From Palsa-504 sp050011155 (GTDB taxonomy: Bacteria > Actinomycetota > Actinomycetes > Streptosporangiales > Streptosporangiaceae): a stretch of 64,000 nucleotides of DNA. Below, in pieces: positions 15,899-24,592 of this stretch. The notes beneath the pieces were generated by a model. The model had not been told where the DNA came from. It did no database searches and saw only the letters and a program-made list of their open reading frames with translations. The position numbers were made by a program, and so were the translations under genes. Location: positions 1-64,000 of the forward strand of contig JBEKJP010000009.1 of the NCBI GenBank assembly GCA_050011155.1, given 5' to 3'. Numbering within the stretch: position 1 is the stretch's first letter; every line of letters starts with the position of its first letter.

Positions 15899-17470
15899 AT
15901 GGAACACGCGGTCATCCCGGCTCCGGCGCGATTCGACGTAACCGGCGGCCGCGGGTTCGCCTTCCGGCCGGGCACGGTGATCGCATACGCCGACGCCCGT
16001 ATCGCCCCGATCGTCGGGCGGTTCTGCGCGCAGGTCGCCCGGCGCACGAGCCTGAGCCTGACTCCAGTCCAGGACCGGGTGGCGCCGGATAACCCGTTCG
16101 TCATCATTGAGCTCTTGGCCGGGGACGACCTGGACGGGCCGCCCGCCCCGGCCGGCCTCTCGCCGGCTGGCGGCGACCCGGCCGACGAACGGTACTCGCT
16201 GCTGATCGACGCCGACCGGATCCTCCTGCGCGCGCCGGAACCGGCCGGCGTCGCCCGCGGCCTGACCACGCTCATCCAGCTGGTGGCCACCCATACCGGG
16301 GAGACCGGAGTGCCGGCCGCGCGGATCGCGGACGGGCCGCGTTACGCCTGGCGCGGCCTGTCGCTCGACGTGGCCCGTACCTTCTTCACCGTCGAGGAGA
16401 TCCGGCGGGTGATCGACCTGCTGGAGTTCTACAAGCTCAACGTGCTGCACTTGCACCTGACCGACGACCAGGCCTGGCGGCTCCCGATGGGGCGCCCGGG
16501 CGGCGAACCGGAGCCCGGCACCGGCTCTTACCACACCGAAGACCTGCGGACGCTGGCCGCGTACGCCGCCGACCGCTTCGTCACGATCGTCCCGGAGATC
16601 GACACGCCCGGGCACGTGACCGCGCTGCTGCGGCTGCACCCGGAGCTGAATACCGGCCGCAACGAGGTGGACTACGAGGTCGCGCCCGGCCACCGGCGGC
16701 ACGCGGTGTGGCTCGACCCCGAGCTGCCCGCGACGTTCGGCCTGATGGAGCAGGTGCTGGCCGGGGTGGCCGGCATTTTCCCCGGCCCGTACCTGCACAT
16801 CGGCGCGGACGAGCCCCGCGGCATGCCGGACGACGTCTACGTCGCGTACGTCCAGCGGCTGCGCCGCCTGGTCCGCTCGCTGGGGCGGCGCCCGCTGGGC
16901 TGGCAGGAGTCGGCCCGGGCGGGCCTGGGCCCGGACGACGTCATCCAGTTCTGGCTGACCGGCTTCGATCTCGCGCCGCAGGTGACCCCGCGGGTGCGGG
17001 CGCAGCTGGACGCGGAGCTGGCGCTGGCGCGCCGCGACGTCGAGGCGTCGGTGGCGGCGTCGGTGCCGGTCATCGTCTCGCCGCTGCCCTACTGCTACCT
17101 CGACGTCCCCTACGCCGAGCCGTCAGGCGACCCCGCCCAGGCCGGCCGGCACGGACGGCTCGGCCTGCGTGTCTACGCGGCCAGGACAATCGTCGAGTCG
17201 TTCGGGTGGGACCCGGCCGAGGCGCTCGGGCCGGGCCGGGCCGGGCAGGTCGCCGGCGTCGAGGCGGCGATCTGGGCCGAGACCATCACCGGCTTCGGCG
17301 ACCTGTCCTTCCTGCTGCTGCCCCGGCTGCCCGGCGTCGCCCAGAAGGCGTGGAGCACCGCGGACCGGGGCGGCTGGCCCGCCCACCGTGACCGGCTGGC
17401 CCGGCACGGCCGGCTGTGGGCGCAGGACGACCTGGAGTACTTCCGGTCGTCCGCCGTGGACTGGGCCTAG
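15899..17470 (+). CDS. Beta-N-acetylhexosaminidase, GH20
   Basis: Glycoside hydrolase family 20 enzyme removing terminal N-acetylhexosamine from chitin or muropeptide-derived sugars. About 523 residues from ATG 15899; GTG 15869 would add ten. The N-terminal GH20b-like domain spans about 1-135. The catalytic barrel starts with YAWRGLSLDVARTFF; it has LHLHLTDDQAWRLPM and the catalytic Asp-Glu pair in LHIGADEPRG near residue 300. Late Trp motifs such as WLTGFD and AAIWAETI line the sugar pocket. No signal peptide is visible, so it is probably intracellular. The end overlaps the M24 gene by four bases. Confidence 0.9.
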   Translation: MEHAVIPAPARFDVTGGRGFAFRPGTVIAYADARIAPIVGRFCAQVARRTSLSLTPVQDRVAPDNPFVIIELLAGDDLDGPPAPAGLSPAGGDPADERYSLLIDADRILLRAPEPAGVARGLTTLIQLVATHTGETGVPAARIADGPRYAWRGLSLDVARTFFTVEEIRRVIDLLEFYKLNVLHLHLTDDQAWRLPMGRPGGEPEPGTGSYHTEDLRTLAAYAADRFVTIVPEIDTPGHVTALLRLHPELNTGRNEVDYEVAPGHRRHAVWLDPELPATFGLMEQVLAGVAGIFPGPYLHIGADEPRGMPDDVYVAYVQRLRRLVRSLGRRPLGWQESARAGLGPDDVIQFWLTGFDLAPQVTPRVRAQLDAELALARRDVEASVAASVPVIVSPLPYCYLDVPYAEPSGDPAQAGRHGRLGLRVYAARTIVESFGWDPAEALGPGRAGQVAGVEAAIWAETITGFGDLSFLLLPRLPGVAQKAWSTADRGGWPAHRDRLARHGRLWAQDDLEYFRSSAVDWA

Positions 17471-18237
17471 GCCGGCTCTGGGCCCAGGTCGAGCAGTTCC
17501 TCGAAGAAGCCGCCGATCTGGCGTTCCCGCACCACCAGGTGAACCTCGAGGATCCAGTGGCAGATCTGGCCGTTCGCGTCGAGCCGGCGCATCGGCTGGT
17601 CGCTGCCGGGCGCGATGTAGGACTCGACCGCCTCGCCCGCGATGTTCTCGTGCGGGAACTGGCCGACCAGGTGCCCGGCGATCGTGCCGCCGAACTCCCA
17701 GCCCGCCGCCTCCGCCTGACTGACCATGAACGCGAACAACTGCTCGCCGGTGATGTCCGGCCGTTCCGCGAAGAACCGCCGGCCCGCGTCGAACGTGACC
17801 GGCAGGTCATCCCGCAGCCGGAGCTTGACCGGGTCGCTGCCGAGCACGTAGGTCCGGCCGAAGTCGGCCTCCCATTCCTCGAAGATCGGCCCGAAGTCGC
17901 AGAACACGATGTCGTCGTCGCCGATCACCCGGTCCGGCGGGTTCTCGGCGTACGGCTGGAGCGTGTTCGGCCCGGCCCGGACGATCCGCTTGTGCCAGTG
18001 CCGGTCCACCCCGAACATCTCGGCGGCCAGGTCCCGGATGGCCTTGCTCGCCTCGACCTCGCGTACGCCGGGCACGATGATGCCGCGCGGCTCGATGGCG
18101 GCGAACAGGGCGGCCGCCTTGTCCTGCGCGTCCAGCAGCCGGGAGGCGCGCGCGTCCTCGTCCTCGACCAGCCCGGCCGGGCGTCCCTTGGCCACCTTTC
18201 GCCCCCTTCGCCGTGCGCGTCCTATGCGACCGAACAT
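17467..18237 (-). CDS. M24-family metallopeptidase-like protein
   Basis: 256-residue pita-bread-fold protein related to methionine and Xaa-Pro aminopeptidases. Metal ligands are visible: the Asp pair in FCDFGPIFEEWEADFGRTY, His in GTIAGHLVGQFPHE and Glu in LEVHLV. The N-terminus is Arg/Lys-rich and lacks the extra domain of creatinase-type enzymes, so it is a single-domain form. The substrate is unknown. Confidence 0.8.
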   Translation of the reverse strand: MFGRIGRARRRGRKVAKGRPAGLVEDEDARASRLLDAQDKAAALFAAIEPRGIIVPGVREVEASKAIRDLAAEMFGVDRHWHKRIVRAGPNTLQPYAENPPDRVIGDDDIVFCDFGPIFEEWEADFGRTYVLGSDPVKLRLRDDLPVTFDAGRRFFAERPDITGEQLFAFMVSQAEAAGWEFGGTIAGHLVGQFPHENIAGEAVESYIAPGSDQPMRRLDANGQICHWILEVHLVVRERQIGGFFEELLDLGPEPA

Positions 18238-18417
18238 ACCCCCGTGAACGGTGATGATCCCCGCACAGCGCGGCGGCCTGCCGGTACCGGTGCCGCCAGG
18301 CCGGCCGGCGGGTGTACCGGTGGTGGACCTAGGTACACCCCTGGTGTCCGGGGCTCAGCGTCACTGACAACCCGTGCGGCCGGGCGGCAGACTAGCGGTG
18401 ACATAAGGAGGCGTCCG

Positions 18418-19779
18418 ATGACGACGACCGCAACCTCGCTTCCGCGCCGCCCGCTGAAGTTCGGCCTCGGCCCGGGCCTGGCCGCCGCGGCGCGCGGGCT
18501 CGCCCTGGCCGCGGTGGCCCTGGCCGGACTGGTGCCGCTGCTGGTGATCCCGGTCGCGCCGACGCTGATCGTGTTCGGGTTCAAGATCCTGATCGTCTGG
18601 CGCGGCGATGCCCAGGCGCGCGTGCTCTACTTCGTGCTGACGTCCGGGGCCGGCGTTGGCCTGGCCTGGTTCGGGATCCCCGGGATCTTCTCCGGGCTGC
18701 GCCGGCTGGCCACGCTGACCAGGCGGCTGGCCGGGCGGTGGTGCGGCGTGCCGATCGCCGATCCGTACCGCCCGCTGCCCGCGAGCCGGTCCGAGCTCAG
18801 CTTCACCCGGCTGCTCCGGGGCCTGCTGGAGGACCCGGCGACCGAGCGGGACGTGGCGTGGGCCTTCGTCAGCCTGGTCGCGGCCCCGGTGGTGGCCGCC
18901 TCGTCCGCCGTGATCATCGGGATCGGCCTGATCGTGTTCATCGGGCCCGAGTTCGTCAAGACCATCCCGCGGCCCGCCTTCCCCGGCAACAGCGCCGGCA
19001 CCCTGATCGTGCTGGGCCTGGGGATCATCGCGGCGGGGGTGCTGGCGGCTCCGCCGCTGCTGCGCGGCTACGGCCTGCTGGCCCGCTCGCTGCTGGCCCC
19101 GGCCGGTCACGCCGACCTGACCCGGCGGCTCAGGCACCTGGCCAAGACCCGGGACGAGGCGCTCGACACCAGCGCGGCCGAGATCCGCCGGATCGAGCGG
19201 GACCTGCACGACGGCGCGCAGGCGCGGCTGGTCGCGATGGGCATGACCCTGGACGCGGCCGGGCAGGTCATCGAGACCAGCCCCGACGCGGCCCGGGCCC
19301 TGCTCTACGAGGCCCGCGACGCCTCGGTCAAGGCCCTGGCCGAGCTGCGCGACCTGGTCCGCGGCATCCACCCGCCGGTGCTGGCCGACCGCGGCCTGGC
19401 CGACGCGATCCGGGCCCTGGCGCTCGACGCCCCGGTGCGGATCGACCTGGCCAGCGATTTGCGGGGCCGCTTGCCTGCCCCGGTCGAGTCGGCCGCCTAC
19501 TTCGCGGTCAGCGAGCTGCTGGCCAACGTGTCCAAGCACGCCGGTGCCCGGCAGGCCTGGGTCGACATCAGGCACACGGACGGGATGCTGCGGATCGGCG
19601 TCACCGACAACGGCCACGGCGGCGCCGAGCCGGCCCGCGGGACCGGGCTGCGCGGCATCGAGCGGCGGCTGGCCGCGTTCGACGGCGTGCTCGCGATCAG
19701 CAGCCCGCCCGGCGGGCCCACCGCCGTCACCATGGAGATCCCGTGCGCGTTGTCATCGCCGAAGACCTCTTCCTGCTGA
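18418..19779 (+). CDS. NarL-type sensor histidine kinase
   Basis: Membrane sensor kinase, 453 residues. ATG 18418 has an excellent site AAGGAGG (18405-18411) six bases upstream. About four hydrophobic segments lie within residues 25-235. The HisKA_3 box is IERDLHDGAQARLVAMGM (His near residue 265), and the ATPase domain has ELLANVSKHAGARQAW and GTGLRGIERRL. It overlaps the response regulator by 37 bases and pairs with it. The signal is unknown. Confidence 0.9.
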   Translation: MTTTATSLPRRPLKFGLGPGLAAAARGLALAAVALAGLVPLLVIPVAPTLIVFGFKILIVWRGDAQARVLYFVLTSGAGVGLAWFGIPGIFSGLRRLATLTRRLAGRWCGVPIADPYRPLPASRSELSFTRLLRGLLEDPATERDVAWAFVSLVAAPVVAASSAVIIGIGLIVFIGPEFVKTIPRPAFPGNSAGTLIVLGLGIIAAGVLAAPPLLRGYGLLARSLLAPAGHADLTRRLRHLAKTRDEALDTSAAEIRRIERDLHDGAQARLVAMGMTLDAAGQVIETSPDAARALLYEARDASVKALAELRDLVRGIHPPVLADRGLADAIRALALDAPVRIDLASDLRGRLPAPVESAAYFAVSELLANVSKHAGARQAWVDIRHTDGMLRIGVTDNGHGGAEPARGTGLRGIERRLAAFDGVLAISSPPGGPTAVTMEIPCALSSPKTSSC

Positions 19780-20384
19780 GGGACGGCCTGACGCGCATGC
19801 TGCAGGCCCACGGCCTGCAGATCGCCGCTGCCGTCGACAACGGGGCCGACCTACTCGCCGCGGTCACCGCGGACCCGCCGGACGTGGCCATCGTGGACGT
19901 GCGGCTGCCGCCCACGTTCTCCGACGAGGGCATCCGGGCGGCGCTGGCCGCCCGGCGCGACGTGCCCGGCCTGCCGGTGCTTGTCCTGTCCCAGTACGTC
20001 GAGCAGCTGTACGCCCGCGAGCTGCTGGCCGACGGCAGCGGGGGCATCGGGTACCTGCTCAAGGACCGCGTGTTCGACAGCGGTCAGTTCGTCGACGCGG
20101 TCCGCCGGGTGGCGGCCGGCGGCACCGCCATGGATCCCGAGGTGATCGCGCGCCTGCTCGCCCGCAATACCGGCGACGGCACCCTGGCCGCGCTGAGCCC
20201 GCGCGAGCGCGAGGTGCTCGCCCTGATGGCCGAGGGCCGGTCCAACGCCGCCATCGCCCAGCGGATGGTGATCACCGAACGGGCGGTGGCCAAGCACACC
20301 GCCTCCATCTTCGGAAAGCTGGACCTGCAGCCCTCCGACGACGACAACCGCCGCGTCCTCGCCGTCCTCGCCTACCTCAAGTAG
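19743..20384 (+). CDS. LuxR/NarL-family response regulator
   Basis: 213 residues starting at GTG 19743 inside the kinase gene, so the pair is translationally coupled. The receiver domain starts VRVVIAEDLFLLRDGL with phospho-acceptor Asp near residue 51 in VAIVDVRLPP and Lys in YLLKDRV. The C-terminal helix-turn-helix is LSPREREVLALMAEGRSN followed by AIAQRMVITERAVAKH. It would activate target promoters after phosphorylation by the upstream kinase. Confidence 0.92.
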   Translation: MRVVIAEDLFLLRDGLTRMLQAHGLQIAAAVDNGADLLAAVTADPPDVAIVDVRLPPTFSDEGIRAALAARRDVPGLPVLVLSQYVEQLYARELLADGSGGIGYLLKDRVFDSGQFVDAVRRVAAGGTAMDPEVIARLLARNTGDGTLAALSPREREVLALMAEGRSNAAIAQRMVITERAVAKHTASIFGKLDLQPSDDDNRRVLAVLAYLK

Positions 20385-20463
20385 GCCGACGTGGGCGGTT
20401 GCATGATGCATAACATCTCCTGAGCTGGGCAGGTAGCGGCCATTCAGAACAAGGGGATGCCTC

Positions 20464-21018
20464 ATGGCCATAGAACCGCAGTCCGCTCCGCTGCCGCGGC
20501 AGTCGCCGGGGGTCGACGCGCCGCCCGGCGAGACGCCTATCCTGCCCGGGGCGGTATACCCGGCCGACGACATGATCCCGCCCGGCGAGCCGTCCTCGCC
20601 CGGCGCGCCGGCCCCGCCCCAAGGCGCGGTCCCGCCCGGAGGCGCGGTCCCGCCTGGGGCCGCCGAGTCGACGGTGCTGGAGCCGCCCGCTGAGCCCCCG
20701 CCCGCTGAGCCCCCACCCGCGGCGCCCCCGCTCACGAGCAAGCGCACCAGGACCAGCGGGCTCTGGGTGGCCGTGGGCTTCTTCGCCGTGGTCCTGCTGC
20801 TCCTGCTGATCTTCATCCTGCAGAACGGCACCCAGGTCAGCGTCTCTTACCTGGGCGCCCACGGGCATCTGCCGCTCGGCGTGGCCCTGCTGCTCTCGGC
20901 GGTCTGCGGCGTCCTGCTGGTCGTGCTGGCCGGCGCGGCCCGGATCAGCCAGCTCCGGACGGTGGCCCGCCGCCACCGCCGCGCCGACGCCCGGCGGACG
21001 AAGGCCGCCGCGCGGTAG
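20464..21018 (+). CDS. LapA-domain membrane protein with Pro-rich N-terminus
   Basis: 184 residues. The first ~95 are Pro/Gly/Ala-rich and probably disordered (repeats such as PPGGAVPPG and AEPPPAEPPP). Two membrane segments follow (LWVAVGFFAVVLLLLLIFIL and LPLGVALLLSAVCGVLLVVL) with LQNGTQVSVSYLG between them, the usual LapA/DUF1049 pattern, and a basic tail. Function poorly known; LapA proteins are linked to envelope assembly. Confidence 0.8.
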   Translation: MAIEPQSAPLPRQSPGVDAPPGETPILPGAVYPADDMIPPGEPSSPGAPAPPQGAVPPGGAVPPGAAESTVLEPPAEPPPAEPPPAAPPLTSKRTRTSGLWVAVGFFAVVLLLLLIFILQNGTQVSVSYLGAHGHLPLGVALLLSAVCGVLLVVLAGAARISQLRTVARRHRRADARRTKAAAR

Positions 21019-21022
21019 GCCG

Positions 21023-22471
21023 TCAAGCCAGGGCCCGCGCGATGCGCCGCGCCGCCTCGTGCAGCCGCCCGGGGGTGTGCGCGGCGTAGCCCAGCACGAT
21101 TCCGGGCACGCCGGGCCGCTGGCGGTGCCAGGACAGCGGGTGCACGAGCACCCCAGTCTCCAGGATCGTCTCGGCCAGGTCCGCGTCGGAGCCGTCCCAC
21201 CAGGGAAACGTGATGAGCAGGTGCAGCCCCGCCGCGACGCCCTGCACCCGGGCGGCCGGCAGGTGCTCGCGCAGCGTCCGCAGCAGGGCATCCCGTCGGC
21301 TTCGCTGTCGCTTGCGCACCATCCGGATGTGCTGTTCGAGCTCGCCGCTGGCGATCAGCCGGGCCAGCACGAGCTGAGGCAGCGCCGGGCTGCCCAGGTC
21401 GCTGGCGTACTTGGCCTCGACCAGGTCGGCGTGCAGCCGGGGCGGCGGGATCAGCCAGCCCAGGCGCATGCCGGGGGCCAGCGTCTTGGAGGTGCTGCCC
21501 GCGTAGGCGACCAGGCCGGCCGCCGAGGCGTGCAGGGCCGGGACCGGCGCCCGGTCGTAGCGGTACTCCGCGTCGTAGTCGTCCTCCACGATCAGGGCGT
21601 CCGCCCGGGCCGCCCAGTCCAGCAGGTCGCGGCGCCGCTGCGGGGCCAGCACGACCCCGGTCGGGAACTGGTGCGCCGGGGTGAGCAGCACCGCCCGGGC
21701 GTCGCCGCGGGCCAGGTCGCCGACCCGCAGCCCGTGCTCGTCCACCGGGACCGGCACCGGCCGCAGGCCCCAGTAGGCCAGGTCGTCACGGGCCCCGCGC
21801 GAGCCCGGGTCCTCGACCGCGATCTCGCTGTGCCCCCCTTTCCGCAGCACCCGGGCCAGCAGGGCCAGGGCCTGCGCGACCCCGGTGACGACGATGATGT
21901 CGCCGGGCCCGGCGCGCAGCCCGCGCGTCCGCGCCAGCCAGCCCGCCAGTTCGGAGCGCAGCGCCCCGGTGCCGCGCGGGTCGCCGTAGCCGAGGTCGGC
22001 CACGCTGGCCCGCTCGAGTACCAGCCGTTCGGCCCGCAGCCAGGCGGCGCGGGGAAACCCGGACAGATCGGGCACACCGGGGGACAGGTCGATCTCCGCC
22101 CGCTCCCGCCACCCCGCCGGCACCAGCGGCGCCCCCGGCAAAGGTGCCCCAGAGACCCGGCCGATCCCGGAGACCTTGCCGATCCCGGAGACCGGGCGGG
22201 ACACGCCGAGCACTCGCGTCCCGGTTCCCGGCCGGGCGCTGACCAGGCCCTCGTCGGCCAGCCGCTGGTACACCTCGACGATCACGCCGCGCGATACGCC
22301 CAGGTCGCTCGCCAGCAGCCGGGTCGCGGGCAGCGGCGCCCCGGCTCCCAGCCGCCCGTCCATGATGGCGGTCCTGATGGCGTCGGCCAGCCAGCCGGTC
22401 AGCCCGCGGGACGGCGCGTCCTCCGCCCGGAGCTGAAGGAAGTCGGCTCCCGCTACGTCGGTACGAGCCAT
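21023..22471 (-). CDS. MocR/PdxR-type GntR regulator with aminotransferase-like domain
   Basis: 482-residue fusion of a GntR winged helix (ATRLLASDLGVSRGVIVEVY, residues about 48-67) to a fold-type I PLP domain. The PLP lysine lies in AGSTSKTLAPGMRLGW and the Asp of the family in VEDDYDAEYRYD. Start is ATG 22471, since the longer frame from 22516 runs through the operator. Such proteins sense pyridoxal phosphate or an amino compound. It is divergent from the EamA transporter gene, which it likely controls. Confidence 0.9.
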   Translation of the reverse strand: MARTDVAGADFLQLRAEDAPSRGLTGWLADAIRTAIMDGRLGAGAPLPATRLLASDLGVSRGVIVEVYQRLADEGLVSARPGTGTRVLGVSRPVSGIGKVSGIGRVSGAPLPGAPLVPAGWRERAEIDLSPGVPDLSGFPRAAWLRAERLVLERASVADLGYGDPRGTGALRSELAGWLARTRGLRAGPGDIIVVTGVAQALALLARVLRKGGHSEIAVEDPGSRGARDDLAYWGLRPVPVPVDEHGLRVGDLARGDARAVLLTPAHQFPTGVVLAPQRRRDLLDWAARADALIVEDDYDAEYRYDRAPVPALHASAAGLVAYAGSTSKTLAPGMRLGWLIPPPRLHADLVEAKYASDLGSPALPQLVLARLIASGELEQHIRMVRKRQRSRRDALLRTLREHLPAARVQGVAAGLHLLITFPWWDGSDADLAETILETGVLVHPLSWHRQRPGVPGIVLGYAAHTPGRLHEAARRIARALA

Positions 22472-22494
22472 TGGTCCACTATAAATACCAGCCG

Positions 22495-22516
22495 ATGGTC
22501 CTGTTCGGTGGACCAT
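22495..22516. promoter_or_regulatory. Palindromic operator between mocR and the EamA gene
   Basis: ATGGTCC (22495-22501) and GGACCAT (22510-22516) form a perfect 7-bp inverted repeat, and a related half-site TTGGTCC lies at 22471-22477 across an AT-rich TATAAAT stretch. Two to three half-sites of this sort are usual for MocR regulators. Inferred binding site for the adjacent regulator. Confidence 0.65.
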
Positions 22517-22664
22517 AGCCTTCGTACCGTGACGTCATGCCTCGTCTGCAAGCTCGCGACCGTCTCAGTTCATGGGTACCCGATGCGTGGGCGACGAATG
22601 GGCGCCCTGAGGCCGATGTGACCGGTTTTCGGTCCGTACGATACGAAATCAAAGGCGAATTTTC

Positions 22665-23657
22665 ATGATCACGAAGGGTTTTATACCAGAAAACGTAGTA
22701 AATCCTTCGCGATCACGGAAAACCGCCGCCATCCGCGGCCCGCGCCTCGACACCATCTTGGGGCAGGGCGCCGTCCTGCCCCGGGCCGCTTCCCTACGGC
22801 GATGCTCCGGCGCCGCGACCGGGGCCACGGCCATGGTCTGCGTGGGCGGCAGCGTGGCGGTTTCCTCGGTACTGGCCGGGGCGCCGGTGTTCACCGCCGA
22901 GGCGGTCCGGTACGGCCTGGCCTGCCTGCTGCTGGTCACCTTGGCCCGCGCCACCGGCCGCACGCTCACCAGACCGCGCGGGACCGAGTGGCTGTGGCTG
23001 GCCGGCATCGCCGTGACCGGCCTGGTGGTGTTCAACCTGGCCCTAGTCGAAGGGGCCGGGCACGCCGAGCCCGCCGTCCTGGGCGTGGCCGTGGCCTGCG
23101 TCCCCGCCGTGCTCGCTATCGTCGGCCCGCTCCTGGAGGGCAGCCGGCCCCAAGGCAAAGCCATCGCCGCCGCCCTGGTGGTGACGGGCGGCGCCGGCCT
23201 GGTCCAGGGGCTCGGCCGGGCCGACGCCGCCGGCATCGCCTGGGCGGCCGTGGTCTTCGGCTGCGAGGCCGCGTTCACCCTGCTCGCCATACCCGTCCTC
23301 AACAGGCACGGCCCGTGGGGCGTGTCGGTGCACACGACCTGGCTCGCCACCGCCATGTTCGCGCTCATCGGCGAAATCAAGGAAGGACCCGCCGCCATCA
23401 CCGAACTCACCCGGTCCGACTGGCTCGCCATCGGCTACCTCGCGGTCGCGGTCACCGCGGTGGCCTTCGTGCTGTGGTATTCCAGTGTCAGCCGCCTGGG
23501 CGCGAGCCGGGCCGGCCTGCTCACCGGGATCGCCCCGGTCGCCGCGGCGGCCAGCGGGGTGCTGCTCGGCGGCCCGGCCCCCCGGCCGCTGGTCTGGGCG
23601 GGCATGGCGGTCGTGGCGGCCGGCCTGGCCCTGGGCTTGCGTAAGGGGACACGCTAA
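22665..23657 (+). CDS. EamA/DMT-family transporter
   Basis: Drug/metabolite transporter of 330 residues with about ten membrane segments in two EamA repeats. The conserved second repeat has SDWLAIGYLAVAVTAVAFVL and SRAGLLTGIAPVAAAASG. The first ~50 residues are basic and extra; a later start at ATG 22833 is possible. It likely exports an amino acid or related metabolite and is controlled by the divergent MocR protein. It converges on the siderophore operon; I see no evidence that it belongs to it. Confidence 0.85.
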   Translation: MITKGFIPENVVNPSRSRKTAAIRGPRLDTILGQGAVLPRAASLRRCSGAATGATAMVCVGGSVAVSSVLAGAPVFTAEAVRYGLACLLLVTLARATGRTLTRPRGTEWLWLAGIAVTGLVVFNLALVEGAGHAEPAVLGVAVACVPAVLAIVGPLLEGSRPQGKAIAAALVVTGGAGLVQGLGRADAAGIAWAAVVFGCEAAFTLLAIPVLNRHGPWGVSVHTTWLATAMFALIGEIKEGPAAITELTRSDWLAIGYLAVAVTAVAFVLWYSSVSRLGASRAGLLTGIAPVAAAASGVLLGGPAPRPLVWAGMAVVAAGLALGLRKGTR

Positions 23658-23833
23658 ATGCCACTTCCAGCACTCCGCCGAGCTCGGGCGCGGCTTCCCG
23701 GCCCTGGCCGACCCAGGCCCACGCCCGCCGCTGGACGAACCGGCAGAGCGGCCGCTTCGCGGTCGCCGACACGACCAGCACCGTGCTCATCGTGGCCGAA
23801 GCCCTGCACGAGCACCCCCTAGAGCGAAAACTC

Positions 23834-24592
23834 TCACGCGAGCGCCTCCACCGGCAACGAACCGGACGAGGCCAGCCGGGCGTGGTCGGCCTCCTGCCCC
23901 GGCCTGGGCGTGCCGGCCCGGCCCCGGTAGCGGTCCAGCGCCACCGCGCCCCGCTGGTAGGCGCCGATCGCGGCACTGGCCGCCTCGAGCCCGACCGGGC
24001 CGTAGTACAGGCCGTGCGGCAGGATCACCAGGTTAGCGGCGAACCGGTGGCCGCCCACGTGCGTGGTCTCCCAGACCTGGCCGGGATGCCGGACGGCCAG
24101 GGCCCGCGCCAGTGGTATCCCGTACCGCGAGCAGCACACGCTGCGCTTGGCGTGCGTGCAGACCAGGAACACCGGCTCCCCGGCGGGCGCCCCGAACGAC
24201 GGAGAAGCCCCCGCGGCCAGGTCCTTCAGCGCCCGCTCGGTCAGCTTCGGGGCCGAGGCCGACACCACCGCCCGCCGCAGCCACGGCTCACTGCCCGCGG
24301 TCCAGCCCAGGAACACGGTCCGCGCGTCGCCCACGCGCCGTCGCCCCGGCTTGCGGATCAGCTGCACCCGGACGCCGGAGTTCTCGGCCGTGGTCAGCAA
24401 CTCCGCCAGCGGCGCGGGCATGGCCGCGTCGACCGCCTCGTGCGGCCACGGCCCGGGATGCTCGGCCAGCAGCCAGGCCCGCGACGCCTCCGGCGCCGAA
24501 GCCATGGACCCGATGTTCCCGTTGTGGCATTCCGCGCCGTGCTCGCAAGAAAAGCTCACGCGGGTTCCCCCGATCTCGTCGTCGCTGTTCAT
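23834..24592 (-). CDS. Suc/Fer-like thioredoxin-fold iron-sulfur protein
   Basis: 252-residue protein of the sucrase/ferredoxin-like family, last gene of the iron-boxed operon. The start ATG 24592 overlaps the decarboxylase stop as ATGA. Cysteine motifs are CEHGAECHNGN near residue 16 and VCTHAKRSVCCSRYG near residue 135, with GGHRFAANLVILPHGLYYG close behind. Such proteins bind a [2Fe-2S] cluster; a role in reducing the ferric siderophore or in iron sensing is inference from the operon. Confidence 0.82.
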   Translation of the reverse strand: MNSDDEIGGTRVSFSCEHGAECHNGNIGSMASAPEASRAWLLAEHPGPWPHEAVDAAMPAPLAELLTTAENSGVRVQLIRKPGRRRVGDARTVFLGWTAGSEPWLRRAVVSASAPKLTERALKDLAAGASPSFGAPAGEPVFLVCTHAKRSVCCSRYGIPLARALAVRHPGQVWETTHVGGHRFAANLVILPHGLYYGPVGLEAASAAIGAYQRGAVALDRYRGRAGTPRPGQEADHARLASSGSLPVEALA

